In this document: positions 31,941 to 44,500 of the stretch, piece after piece
How the letters are laid out: the number at the start of each line of letters is the position of its first letter
How positions within the stretch are numbered: position 1 is the first letter of the stretch
Assembly (NCBI RefSeq): GCF_001761485.1
Contig: NC_090773.1
Coordinates: forward strand, 372,001 to 436,000
Direction of reading: 5' to 3'
Length of the DNA stretch: 64,000 nucleotides
Source of the DNA: Yarrowia lipolytica
Lineage: Eukaryota; Ascomycota; Dipodascomycetes; Dipodascales
The notes under the pieces: generated by a model
The model's database searches: none
What the model saw: only the letters and a program-made list of their open reading frames with translations
What the model was told of the DNA's origin: nothing
Position numbers and translations under genes: made by a program

Positions 31941-34900
31941 AGTGAGTATGAGACGGAGTCAGGTTTCGATCTGGCTACAAGTGAGAGAATAGAGGCGCCA
32001 CAGAGCCAGTGGAGGTTGGCAACGAGCCTGTCGAGCGGGTCATTTAGGTGCAATACCCAACCAGTCACTCGATATGTTCTACCGATAACGGTGTGTTCTA
32101 CCTGTGTTCGACCGATAACAATGTGTTCGACTGCTCTGCTCAACCTCTGTTCGTGATCCGAGTCACCAGATGTGTCAGGACTGGAACATGAATAAGAGTG
32201 GGTTTGGATGAACGTTTGGGTTCTTCTGGTGCGACTTTTGTAAGACTCTGGGGTGCTTCTGGACGCTACTGGTATGTCGTCTTCGCTCCAGACAGCCCAC
32301 CGCTGTCTGATATCTCTACCAAGTCTGGACTGGCTGCACCATCACCCCTGGACTCCACAGTCGGCACAGCCAGCAATACTCCTGCACCATTGGATGTGCC
32401 TAAAGTCTTCTGGTAGCACCATGGTGCCATCCACCGAGTCTATGATAGTCTCTGATACGTCTACTTCAGTCTGCTCTTTGACGGGCGTTTAGAGGTCTGA
32501 CTGTCACTGATATCGTCTCCACTCGTGACTACCTACCACCAATTCCTACTCGCTTTGATCATCGTGTAAAAACAGCTCGTGATCTACGACCACTTACTCT
32601 CGACCACAGTGCTAACCCAGTGTCCTACCAACGCCCCAACCCCAACCCTTTTGAAGGTGAGCGGTTGAGTGACTCTGATCACGAGGGATACAACGATACA
32701 GGCCATCCCAACCTTTCAAACCCCCACCTCAACCAAGACACGTCCTACAACCCCTCGTATAACTACACACCCAACACCTCCGCCCCCTACCCTGTTCCCA
32801 CAGTCAACGTCAGCGGAGTGAACCGAACCCCTTCCGGCAACCACTATGAGGACCCCAGCGAGTACGGCTACCATGGTAACACGTCTAACCTCTACCAGAT
32901 GGACTCGTTGACTCCCAATCACACCATCAATGATTTCCACGAGCATGAAGGCGACATTACTCGAGCGTCGTTTCAGAACGACGATGACCGAGTCCCTCTG
33001 AGAGATGAGACTGCCTACCACGGCTACCAGGGCCCTTTTGTAAGCGAAAACGAGCACCATAATGCCCAACAGGCCCCTCTCCCCACCCCTACCCCCATCA
33101 GCAGCATCATGAGATTCACCATGCCGAATCCACCACTGCTCTTCCCCAAGGCGAGCAGATTGGAGGCGAGTACATTGACTTGGCCGAGGCCCAGAGGGAG
33201 TTCATTGGAGACGTATCTAACGGCACTCCCGAGCCGTCCTACAACACCATTCCCGAAGACGGTACTCTCAACGAGTACCACGATGGAGTTTACGCCGGCC
33301 AGCCTGGATATCCGTCCAGCGACTTTGACCCCAACTTCCCCAACTACCCTGGAAGTGACGGACGTACCACTTCTCTCCTGTCTACCGGTTCCGACGGATG
33401 GCAGAAGAGACAACAGGTCAACCTCAAGCGGTTTCCAACTCGTAAAGTCAAGCTTGCCAAGGGTGCGGTCTTCTCCACAGAGTACCCTGTTCCCTCCGCC
33501 ATCAAAAACTCCATTCTGCCAGAGTACATTGATGCTGAAACGGGACGTACCGAGTTCACTCATATGCGGTACACTGCCGCTACTTGTGATCCTGACGACT
33601 TCACCCTCGAGAACGGTTATAAGCTGAGAGCTCACACTTATGGCCGTCAGACAGAGCTCCTCATTGCCATCACCTACTACAACGAAGACAAGGTGCTGAC
33701 TGCCCGAACCATGTACGGTATCATGCAGAATGTGCGAGATATTTGCCGGCTGAAAAAGTCCGAGTTTTGGAAATCCGGAGGCACTGAGCCGTGGCAGAAG
33801 ATTGTCGTGTCACTGGTGTTTGACGGCATCGACCCCTGTGACAAGGAGGTGCTTGATATGCTCGCCACCATTGGTCTGTACCAGGATGGAGTCATGAAGA
33901 AGGACATTGACGGCAAGGAAACGGTAGCCCATATCTTTGAGTACACTACGCAGCTGTGTGTGACGCCCAAGCAGCAGCTCGTCAAGCCCACCAGCAACGA
34001 TCCCATGTCGCTGCCACCCATCCAGATGATCTTTTGTCTCAAACAGAAGAACTCCAAGAAAATCAACTCGCACAGATGGCTGTTCAACGCCTTTGGTAAG
34101 ATTCTGCAGCCCGAGATTTTCATTTTGCTCGATGCAGGAACCAAACCCGGCCCCAAGTCGATTCTCTACCTGTGGGAATCGTTCTACAACAACAAAAATG
34201 TCGGAGGAGCCTGTGGAGAGATCCACGCCATGCTGGGTAAGGGACACAGAAAGCTGCTCAACCCGCTGGTCGCCGCTCAGAACTTTGAGTACAAAATCTC
34301 AAACATTCTCGATAAACCGCTCGAGTCGTCGTTTGGCTACGTTTCAGTTCTGCCCGGAGCGTTTTCAGCCTATAGATACTCGGCTGTGGAGGGTCGGCCT
34401 CTGGAACAGTATTTCCATGGAGACCATACCCTCGGCAGTCGACTGGGAAAGAAGGGTATTGACGGCATGTCAATTTTCCGAAAGAACATGTTTTTGGCCG
34501 AAGATCGAATTCTTTGCTTTGAGGTGACCTTCAAGGCCGGTTGCAAGTGGCATCTGGCCTACATCAAGCAGTCCAAGGCCGAAACCGATGTTCCTGAAGC
34601 CATTGATGAGTTTATTGGTCAGCGAAGACGATGGCTGAACGGTTCGTTCGCTGCCACACTTTATTCCGTGGCCCATTTCCCCCGAATCTACCGGTCCAGA
34701 CACAATCCTCTGCGAATGTTTTTCTTCCACATTCAGGAGATTTACAATCTGGTCAATCTGGTACTGTCGTGGTTTTCTTTGGCCTCTTATTTCCTCACCA
34801 CCACTGTTATCATGGACCTGGCTGCTAATCCTCGAAAGTACGGAGGCGACGAAAACTCCCATGGCTTCCCCTTTGGAGATACAGCGTCGCCAATCATTTC

Positions 34901-35747
34901 GCTGATTCTCAAGTACCTGTACTGTGCGTGTCTTGTGATTTCATTCATTCTGGCGCTTGGAAACAGGCCCAAGGGATCAAAGACAACGTACTACATCATG
35001 GTGTGTATTTTTGGATGCATTCAGATTTATGTTCTGGTGATTTCCTTCTGGCTGGCAGCTAATGCGTTCATTGATAACAAAATCACGAGTGCGTCTGATT
35101 TCTTCTCCGACTTCTTTGACTCCATTACAGGTCTCATTGTCGTGGCTCTAGCGTCCACCTACGGTCTGTATTTCATCTCTGGAATCCTCTATCTCGATCC
35201 CTGGCACTGCATCCACTCCTTCCCGCAGTACATGTTCTTCATGCAGTCCTTTGTGAACATTCTCAACGTGTTTGCCTTCTGCAACTGGCACGACGTTTCT
35301 TGGGGTACAAAGGGCTCGGATAAGGCTGACGCCCTACCCTCAGTGCAGTCCAAGAAGAACAAGGAAGATGGAGAAGACGAGGCTGTAATTGAGGAAGCCG
35401 ACAAACCGCAAAAGGATATCGATATGCAGTTCCAACAGGTAGTAAAACGAGCGCTCACTCCATACAAGCCTCCTCCCCCTGAAAAGGGTCTTAGTCGAGA
35501 CGATGAGAACCGAAACTTCCGAACCAACCTCGTCATTGTGTGGCTCATTACCAACGGTGCTCTGGCAATTGGTGTGACTTCGCAGAGTATCCATGCCTTT
35601 GGTATTGATGCTTCTCAGACCACAAAGACGGCGTACTTTTTCGGAGCGCTATTGTGGTCTACAGCGGTGGTTGCGCTGATCCGATTTATTGGATGTTTGT
35701 ACTTTGTCATCAAGTCGACTTTCAAGCGGTTGATTGCGAAGAGATAG
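31941..35747 (+). CDS. class I/II chitin synthase, with a start codon apparently split by an intron
   Basis: Plasma-membrane enzyme polymerising UDP-GlcNAc into chitin, about 1,040 residues. Coding from 32621 begins TG TCC TAC CAA, directly after the acceptor GCTAACCCAG. No ATG precedes it in frame. A strong donor A|GTGAGTATG at 31941/31942 would supply the missing A, making A|TG across a 679-nt intron. The N-terminus is Asn/Pro/Tyr/His-rich and disordered. The catalytic core begins near [16 protein letters not shown] and holds [40 protein letters not shown] and the QRRRW product-site motif. Several membrane spans follow. A frame change is needed near 33040-33101. Either a 62-nt intron (GTAAGC to CAG, without the CTAAC branch) or a one-base loss in the C-run at 33092-33096 (five C where six would keep frame) explains it. 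Which class member this is, I cannot say. Confidence 0.9.
31942..32620 (+). other. proposed intron inside the chitin synthase start codon
   Basis: Donor GTGAGTATG at 31942 and acceptor GCTAACCCAG ending at 32620 match the Yarrowia intron consensus, including a branch site adjoining the acceptor. Joining them gives ATG TCC TAC CAA. The intron has no long coding frame. Confidence 0.65.
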
Positions 35748-36181
35748 ACATCTTTGGAGGTAAAGGGGGTTCGAAGCAACTTTTTCCTACCCAGACCACC
35801 CTTTGAATCACAATAGGACACTACCGCAGAATAACTGTTGGCAGTTTTGTAATTATTAAAATAGATACCTAATAACATGTTTTGACAATGGTTTACATTT
35901 GTAATATTCCCCTCCTGGCGTGTGAGAAAAACACACAAAACCAATATGAAACGAACGAGCTGGACGAGACGGTTCCACTGGTACCAATCTCATACCGCTG
36001 GAATGGATACTGGACTGGGTACATACTCAGTAGGTTCGTATGTTAGTTGGAACAAATCTAGATACCGACGATACCGACGATACCGACGATACCGACGGGT
36101 ATATCCTGTGGACTAAAAAGTGAGACTGGTGAAACAGACCCAGTCAACGCGTAAAGAATAAGCAATTCGATTTTGAAAAAA
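35748..36181. other. intergenic between the chitin synthase gene and tRNA-Lys
   Basis: Holds a 9-bp tandem repeat (GATACCGAC) at 36061-36098, four and a bit copies, which creates a spurious Arg-Tyr-Arg frame. Nothing else noted. Confidence 0.7.
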
Positions 36182-36264
36182 AGCCCGACGTGGGGCTTGA
36201 ACCCACAGCCTTGAGATTACCTCAGAATAAGAGTCTCACGCTCTACCGATTGAGCTAGCCAGGC
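36182..36264 (-). tRNA. tRNA-Lys (anticodon CUU) with a 10-nt intron
   Basis: Reads AAG codons. Acceptor GCCTGGC pairs with GTCGGGC; D arm GCTC/GAGC; T arm GTGGG-TTCAAGC-CCCAC. Anticodon stem TGAGA/TCTCA encloses CTT, and a 10-nt intron (36218-36227) follows position 37. The body is nearly identical to eukaryotic tRNA-Lys(CUU). A run of seven T on the transcribed side just beyond 36182 is the Pol III terminator. Confidence 0.95.
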
Positions 36265-39200
36265 GGAATATATGGCACAGATGTGAACTTTCAAATTTCA
36301 GTGAGTATTCGATTAGTCATACAAAAACCCGCAAATGTTTCTTTGCTATTTTGAGTGTTGAGAAAAGAAAATTCACGGATATTATGGCACTTTATAGACT
36401 CCACTTTAGTTAATTTCCCAATAAAACACTTCTAATTGTGTGAGATGTTAGGTGGAGGTACCAGTAGTTACACAAATGTTTAGGTGGAGGGTGGGGTCTA
36501 TACAACATCACGGTCTTCATATGTGGAGAAGCTAAGATGAAATGGGTTAAGTAGGGTGACGAAATGATGCTTTTGAAGTCCTCGTTGATGTTGAGCCCTA
36601 GGGGATCTTTTTCTGTTGTGAAGAGTGCGTTGAGGTGATAACCAAGAGGCACAATGCTACAACCTGGGTTTCTTTTTGGCTGGTTGAGTAGATTAAATGG
36701 ATTTCAAAACAGTGTGTGCATCCAAAAGGGTTAGTTGTGTCTCTATCGGAGAGAGCTTGAGGAAACCGGACCGTGTTAGATAAGTCATCTATGCATGCTT
36801 AGAACAATATTGAATCGCTTCAGCCTATTGCAAGTGGTGAGACAGGCAGATTGGTCAACTCGGAGTGTTGAATTCCACCAGGGACGAGGCTGTTTGCTTC
36901 ATGTTGAGTGAGGTCTTCCTGTTGAGTTTCGATGAGGAGAAAATGAATGGGGCAATAAGAGTATGAGGAGGTGCTGGAGAAGTCAACTCTGAGCCATGGT
37001 CTGATGACTCTGTGTCTTGAGAGCCCCTCAGTCAGGTGGGCAAGTGATTCAGTCGATCCAACACTCTCTTAGTCGAAATAAAGTAACATTTTCGTACTCG
37101 CAGTTGGATGTGTTGAACAACATGAAGACCAGATCACTCAAGATGGCTCGAGAGTAGGAAAAAGATGACCAGAAGAATTATGATGGACTGCCTAATGTGG
37201 GCTGACAACTTTTTGAAGTTGATGGCAAAAACAGGGGGTGTGTATCTAGTTGAAAGCAACTTCAACATCCGCTACTGTCTCAATAATAATTTGAAGCACG
37301 AAAAACCGTTCTACAAGAACGAGGAGTTGATAGAAACGTCATATCGAGCGCTTTTCACATCTGGATGAACTCCATGAACCAAACCATCGCCCATTTCTCC
37401 AGTTATCGGGAATGGTAACTCCCTCCTGCCCCCCTCATCATGTTACTCGGGCTTAGAGACTTGTCCGACTCGGGGTTGGTTTCCGTGACAACTAATTAAC
37501 ACAATGGCACTATACAACGACAACGTGCCGGCTGCAGAAACTCTCGTCGCTGACAAGGGTGTGGAAAAGCTTTGGAAGGGTGTCGTGGGGTTAAAGTGGC
37601 TCTAGCTTTGGGTTGTGTCGATCAACCAGCCCTCTGGAAAGTGCGGCACAAATTAGACTGGAGATCAGCGATGAACCAAGGCATACTGAGACCTGGTGTT
37701 TATCCGCTTGAGGTCTTGAACATTGACACAACAGAAACATACCGGCCACACACCGGTCTGTACTCTACAAGCTACAGTAGACTCAGCTGGATCGTTCCTC
37801 CTCGCCAGACTCAAACGCACTCGACGTCCTGTAAGTTGGCGACATAGAGGCAACATTAAAAAGTGCCGTCTAGGCTATTTTGGGCCTTGTCAGCTCTTTT
37901 GTTCGGGTATTGGTGTGGGGTGGAGAAACTGTAACCACTGAGAGTACAGTAGCAGCAACGACAAGCCGCTAGAACGAGACGTTAGAACAATACAACGTCA
38001 GAATCGAACAATAGAGCCACTCTCTGTAGCTTCAAATGGGAATTTTTAGTGGCCAATTTGACTTGTTGATGCACTCTTGGCTGAGTCCGTGGAGGGGTAT
38101 GGATATTACAACACCCTGCCAAACTGTTCTCTGCCTTTTGAAGACCAAATTACCAAATTATGCTGGGCCAAATTACATGCGATCAAACCAACGTGTTCTA
38201 ACTCGAGGAGGTAAAGCAAGGAGCAAAAAATGGTTTACAGCTTCTGCTAATTGGTACTTGCAGTCTTCTCACGTGGTCCAGGTCAGCCGGGGATACTCTG
38301 AGTATTCTGAAAACGATGGAATTCTCTGGAGTTATGCCAGAAGCATGATTTATAATCAGACCGTATAGACAAGGAGTCGTGTCGACGGAGTCTTTCCAGC
38401 AGTGGGTATCGGAAAATACCGTCGAACAGTCTTGTCAGTTTCAAGAGCAGCCGACCTCGTCCAGACCCATCTTCAGCCAACCGAATCTGTCTCATTTTCT
38501 GTCTCAGCTCGATTCCATCATCTGCTCCGGGCTGGTCACCTGCATGGTGGAGTACGTCGACAATGGGCGTGGATCTAGTGGACAAGGATGCACGAAAAGT
38601 GCATCCAAGCAAAGGCAGCCGGGAAACAAAGACGTTCGAGAGGTAGTTTTGCAGACGGTATTTACCGGCGCAAAGTTGCCAGGGTAGAGACAGGGTAGAG
38701 ACAGGGTAGACGGGTAGGTAGGGTAGGTAGGGTAATCAGGGTAGAGAGAGCGTAAAGACAGAGACATTGCGAGACATGAGTGCGAGACAGTAAGGAAGAC
38801 TCAGGCGCCGTGCAAAGAATGCACAACCGTAGTGGGTCTTAGACATACGGGCATTAGTGGAAGCACAGTAGTACACGCACTGCCTCAGCTATAATTGATG
38901 GCACTGTACCTACATGAGGAGCGCTACAGCACGTACTGTGCCAGCACGCCCAGACCTAGTGTACGTCGAGTATGCACTAGTTCCGCTTGCGCAGCACAAA
39001 GCTTGGACTGCTCGACGTACAAATCTACGTCATGGCTCAACCTGGTTGTGTCTGTGGGGCTTCCAGCGGGGTGAGACAGTGAGACGAACGGGGTGAAACT
39101 GAGACGGACAAGAACGTGAGACAGTAAATAGTGGTGGCATGGTGGGGCGACAGGCCTTGAGGTGAGGGTACGAGACAGCTCACGGGTCTACCCGCCCCAC

Positions 39201-40749
39201 CATCGACTTGGCTCTGTCGCTTAAGCAGTGAAGCTCGTTTCACCAATCGTTGCTTTTGCTCCTTCCCCCGCCCCTCACCCCCCACCTGTTTTCAACTGCT
39301 GGGTTCGACACCATACCCCACGGTGCAGCATGCCAAAAAGTGTAAGCGACCGGGGGGTGAGGTTATTGGTGGGCGTTGAGAGTTCATTGTAGTCAAGGGG
39401 AGGAAGACTCACGCAAAATCATAGGTTATAGGGAATAGGAACAATCACAAGACACGTCTTTGGCTGTTGTTTGCTTTTGTGTAATCCCCCTGCGAATGAC
39501 CTCGAACCCCTCGTTGGCCAGGCGTGCTCGGAAGCTTGATCTATTGTGGTCATCTGTGAGAGTCTTGGTGACCAGCTGTCGAACTCTTACCCCAGCTTTC
39601 TCTTCTCTTAGCGACGCACGGGAGTGGATCCCTGTGCACATCTGTCGATCTCTTTTTCAGAAGCTGTATTGTGGGATAATGACGCACGTAGGAGAGAAGA
39701 AGAAACGGCCGCGAGAAACGGCAAACAAAAGCAGAAACGAAAAAAGCTGCTGCCGCAGTACAGCAACGCTGACGATCGCTCCCCAAAGAGGCAACCAAAT
39801 GGCTCAACAAATGTGACACCGCGCTCGTAATTCTGACACAGTCTCGAACTACCTCGACATCACACATATCCAACGCTGCTCTGACAGTCACATTGCCCCA
39901 CCACCGTCCGCCACAAACCACACACACAAACGATACACACAAACGATACACACAAACGACACAAAGAATGTCTGACTTCTGAGTTTGGAGTCTGAGTCTG
40001 AGTCTGAGTCGCACAGTCCAAACTACTGTACTGTCGCTAGTGCCCCTCCAAGGTGCAAACTTAGTGGCAGCAAAAAAACCATTAACTTTTGGTGCTGCGT
40101 TGAGTTGCGTCAACTTGGTTAGACTGTTTCTTTGTAAAGTGACTTTTGCTGTCTCAGGTTTATACAGTGCAATTACCGGCGTGGCGGTTAGTAGGGCGAT
40201 GTAGCAGAAGCAGAATGGGTTAGTAAGTACTCACATGACCACAATTTCGGACATAATGTCGATATTCGGTCTCTATGTCTACAACTACTGCCAACTCCAA
40301 CTCCCTCAAGTCCAACACCAAGTCCATTTCCGCTACGGCAAAACCCTAACTTAGTGTGATGGATTCGACGATAGAAGCCCGACTTGTGAGTGGGTGAAAA
40401 AACGCAAAGTGGTGGGACAGACAAAGTAAAGGGATGAGAGAGAGAGACTGGTGGGGTGTGTCGTTCAATCTGAGTGAGTGAGTGAGAGGGTTTTGGGGTT
40501 TGCAGTGAGTTGGAGAGTTGTGTTGTGTTGGTAAGATGTACCATAGTGGTATTTTTGGTTCATTTTTCAACTTGTTTTCACTCACCTCTTGTGTGGAACA
40601 TCACCACATCCCACACCTCCCACTCAGCGTCTCCTCCACCCCTGTTCGAAACCCTGTTCATCACATGCCGATCACTGCACCCCGCAATTTTAATAGTGCC
40701 CGTGTGTATTTCCGTTAAGCTTGGGTCGATGGCAGAGAGTTTCTCGAGT
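36265..40749. other. 4.5-kb intergenic region, no clear gene
   Basis: Unusually long gap. It contains a coding-like fragment at 37504-37605 (listed), repeats of AGGGTAG(A/G) at 38690-38750, GTGAGACAGTGAGACG-type repeats at 39070-39125, a 12-bp ACACAAACGATAC repeat at 39922-39962, and GAGTCT repeats at 39978-40010. Frames of 60-190 codons overlap these repeats or lack bias. It may contain decayed genes, but none that I can name. Confidence 0.5.
37504..37605 (+). pseudogene. 33-codon ORF with coding-like composition, possible gene fragment
   Basis: An ATG in AACACAATGG context opens MALYNDNVPAAETLVADKGV and then EKLWKGVVGLKWL before a TAG. The first 28 codons show typical Yarrowia coding bias, which fades at the end. 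It might be a first exon with an unrecognised donor, a small protein, or a 5' fragment of a decayed gene. Family not recognised. Confidence 0.3.
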
Positions 40750-40757
40750 TATAAATA
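40750..40757 (+). promoter_or_regulatory. TATA box of the small secreted protein gene
   Basis: TATAAATA 93 bp before the ATG at 40850, followed by a C/T-rich leader ending CTCACAACAATG. This is the layout of strongly expressed Yarrowia genes. Confidence 0.65.
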
Positions 40758-40849
40758 TGGGCGACCGCCCTCAGTTGTGATACCATCCTCAGTCCTCTTC
40801 TCTCACTCACCAAGCTTCCTTCGCTTACCTCCAATACCCTCTCACAACA

Positions 40850-41509
40850 ATGAAGTTCTCTCACGTCACCCTTGCTGTTGTCGCAGCCACCGCCATTGCC
40901 GCTCCCACCCAGCAGCTGGAGTCCCGAGACCTCCAGATCACCGGCCAGAACGCTGGTGAGCTCGTCAAGCAGTACGCTCCCGTCTTCACCCTGGCTCCCG
41001 GCGCCTTTGCCACCCAGACCGAGCCTGAGCCCATGGGCTTCCTCGACTTCTCCGGTTACGTCAACTTCTTCGTTGGCCTGCTGCAGCTTGGTGGCCAGTT
41101 CATCAAGGACGGAGGACGAGCTCTTGTCGACCTCGACATCAACAAGGTCGGCTCCGCTGCTGTCAACTTCTTCCAGGGTCTGATGGTCTACTTCAACGCC
41201 TTCCTCGCTGCCGTCCAGCAGGGAACCAAGTTCGACAAGGCCGTCTACGAGTTCCTCATCAACTCCGGTATCAAGGACTTCCTGACCAACGTTGCCGCCT
41301 TCATTATCAACGTGTCCAAGAACATTCTCGAGTCTCCTCTGCTCGGCACCATTGTCAACCTCCTCAAGCCTCTCGTCCAGTGGCTGTTTGGCGCCAAGCA
41401 GACCGTCCAGCAGAACCTGGGCTCTGCCGCTGACGTTACTGGCTTCGACCGAGCTCTTCTGGCCGTCCAGTCCTTCAACGCCGCCGCCACCAAGAAGCTT
41501 GGTAACTAA
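40850..41509 (+). CDS. small secreted, hydrophobic helical protein of unknown function
   Basis: 219 residues. A clear signal peptide, MKFSHVTLAVVAATAIAA, is probably cleaved before PTQQ or after AAP; an Arg near residue 26 (ESR-D) may mark a further trimming point. The mature part is rich in Ala, Val, Leu, Phe and Asn, predicted largely helical, with amphipathic stretches such as FFVGLLQLGGQFI and GTIVNLLKPLVQWLFG. No cysteine and no catalytic motif are visible; one potential N-glycosylation site is NVS. Codon bias is extreme (CTC, GTC, ACC, AAC, AAG), so it is probably abundant. It has its own TATA box and a pyrimidine leader. I take it as a lineage-specific surface or extracellular protein, possibly surface-active, but that is a guess from composition only. 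Confidence 0.85.
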   Translation: MKFSHVTLAVVAATAIAAPTQQLESRDLQITGQNAGELVKQYAPVFTLAPGAFATQTEPEPMGFLDFSGYVNFFVGLLQLGGQFIKDGGRALVDLDINKVGSAAVNFFQGLMVYFNAFLAAVQQGTKFDKAVYEFLINSGIKDFLTNVAAFIINVSKNILESPLLGTIVNLLKPLVQWLFGAKQTVQQNLGSAADVTGFDRALLAVQSFNAAATKKLGN

Positions 41510-44500
41510 GCAAAGGAACAAGCCGCAGCCTTGCCTTTGTTTGGATGATCTGATTCTTGTAGTACTGGTACTAACTTTTAATTCTATTTCTTTTCACTTC
41601 ACGAACTCTTGGAGGTGATTGTGCGAACCACTTTCACCGACCGTAGCTGAAGACCACTCATCACAGTCATGTCTTGTATTGTATTGTACCCGTTCTGTAG
41701 GCCAGTTTCAGTTGGTTTCAGAGGTAAATAGCCACGGCTCATTAGAATAGACAATGTCTTAATACCGGTTTGAATCAGCGCCTCAGCCTTAACTCTTCTA
41801 CGAGGACAATGAAGTATTGTAGCGGTCAGTACAACAGTCACCCAGCAAGCTGAATGTCACTCGGGTTCACCAACTGCAGTTTCTAGAGCTTCTTCGATTC
41901 TTTCATGGTTCTAAGAACTATTCTAATAATAAGCCTCCACTCTCTTCAATCAACTCTGGAATGTCTGTGTTGCCCGTTTTGGAAGACTCCATTAGACCAG
42001 ATACGGCTCAATGTTGTTTACCGACTCCCGAGACATTCCACAGGTCCAAATACATACCCGTGTCTCTCTCATTTAATACCTCGAGACATTCTCAGTAGCC
42101 ACTCGTCCCTGCTTCCATCGGTAAGACAGTCGACCGCTCAGTGTTTCCACGGATGTTGATGTTTCACTATGAGCCCAACCTTGTGGAGTCACCGTGACTC
42201 TTTTGGGCGACTCCGAGCCCGATTTCAACCAGGTCTCACTCCAACAGACGTTTCTCAAAGAGGACTTGTCGACTTGGACCATCTCTTTTGAGCTTCAGGC
42301 GTGTACTGTCTTGGTTCTTGTAGAAGCTCCCTCTGTTGATCATGGGAAAAGGTCGATGCTATACGTATGAGGACTTACAATACGAGTTGATAATATACTC
42401 TAGTGATTAGTGATTGGAGTTGGTATCGTATCTGGAACGAGTACTGCTTGAACCGTACACCAAAGGGACCATTGATATATAATGAATGTCCTCCGCACAA
42501 GTTCTATACCATACTGTTCACGCAGTCAGGCCGGCACACTCCGCTGCCCTATTCAAATCAAATTTTTCAGGGGTATTGTTGATGATCGTCGTTGAAATTG
42601 CCGGATCTCCAGATCGCCACTATTTACAGGTCTCGCCGATCAGAGAGATACACGGACTGATTGAGTAGGTTTTTGGACGTGGTTTATCAGCTGATGCCGT
42701 GCTGGAGAGGATCGAACAAGGCTTGATAGAATAAGCCAGTAAATAGAAGACGACACTTGATTCTCATAAATTACTGTTTTCAGAACGGATCCGTTAGCGC
42801 TATAGCCGTAGCTCCTAGGCAAGACCCGTACCTGTGACCCTGTCTAAGCTAGAGGAGGGGTATGTTAAAGGTAGTATTAATACATACGGGTGCTGTACCA
42901 GTGTAGCAGGCAGTTGCACGTTTCACGTTAGTCAGCTCTACATGACCAGAGCTATTGGAGCAAGCTGCTTTTAGCTGAGAAGTGTCCGACACACCCAGAT
43001 GGTGCAAAGATAAACCCAGACAAATTGGGCGATTGTTGGGACTCTCGTCCAGTGCCCATACTCGAACTGAACGGGCACCCGAAAAGACCCGTTTCACCTA
43101 AAAACAAGCCATTAGCCGCACTCCCGAGACATTAATGCCTGGTAGCAGGGTTATACATGTCTAAGATAGCCAGATTAATCACTGTAGTGCGACCATGACG
43201 GGTTAGCCCCGCATTATTGTCTCTCCCAATCGGGACTAGCAAGACGCAAAAGGCAATGGGTCAGAGTTTGGTGTTGGCCTGAAAAAAGCAAAGTCAGGAC
43301 AAGCGAAGAAAGGGTGAAGGGGGCGGCATATATTGGCGCATCAGCACAAAGACAAGCGGGATAGATATGCATCATGCCCTGTACATGCACGGAACCTCCG
43401 GAAGGGGCCGCCGACAGAAGTGGATACCTTGGACACAACTTTTGTTATGGGTTTATCATAGTGGTTCCTGACCCCTATCAGCTCAGGCTACAGTAATTAC
43501 CCTATCCCCCGCCCTGTTTTTTCGTCCCACACCTTGTTTGGAAGCTCTTTAAGGTTTTGGGACTACTAGCTACAGTACAAGTGCAGTAGTCAGCAATGTT
43601 TGGGAAGCTTGCTTTTGCGTTTTTGACACCACCAAACTACTACAGCATAAGCAGTTTTGGCACAAGTAGCTCGTTTCCAGAACCACCGCTCGCTGTCTTG
43701 TCACTTTTCGCCTCCCGTGCCTGGCTGATCACTGTGGGGTACATACTTGGACGCCGCTTGGCACTGACACATGTCGTCATTGTAACGAGGGCTCTACAAA
43801 GAGTTTCACCACTACTTGTAGTGGGGGTGACGGAGGATACGGGCATGAGTACGAGAGTACAACTTGTGCCCCGCGATGAACCGGCTACCACCCTGGTAAA
43901 TACGAAAACGACTCCAAACTGTGTCACCTTGAAAACTGTCTTGAAGGACAAGCTGTGTGACAGTTGACGTTAGCCAGGGCAAGTAGTCGAGCCAAGCTTG
44001 CTACAATACAAAGTACTGTACCCCGATAATGTACAGTTGTCGTAAACTGTAGTGAAACCGGGTTGGCGATCAATTGATTCCAACTTATAACCATCTCCAA
44101 CATGGCTCGAAGTGTTCACAGTACATGCTCGTATGGAGGAACTGTTTACAGTACGAGTACATAGAGCACATCCGAGTGTCTCACATGGTAGATACAGTTG
44201 AGAATGTACCAGGGTATCTGTTTGATTAGAAATGACCAGGGTATGAGTAGGGGAGAGTAAAACACACGTGGATGCTGTCAGATGGTCCCGTAGAATAACG
44301 ACCATGACCATGAGATTAACAGCAATGATTAGGGCGTATTTTCAACTGTCAAGGTTCTGTCCTATGTACAGTACTCCTGGGCCGCCCAAAATCATCAAAT
44401 GCTTTCAACATGATTCAAGGAATCGAATTCAGACTCAATTGGTCGAGTAATTGGTCTAGTTCAGATTGCACAATGCCATATATCTCTAGCATACGGATTA

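Noticed and set aside
43596-43967. 123-codon ATG frame and an opposing 103-codon frame
   Set aside because: They overlap on opposite strands, with unbiased codons, no motif and no promoter signal. I see no reason to prefer either.
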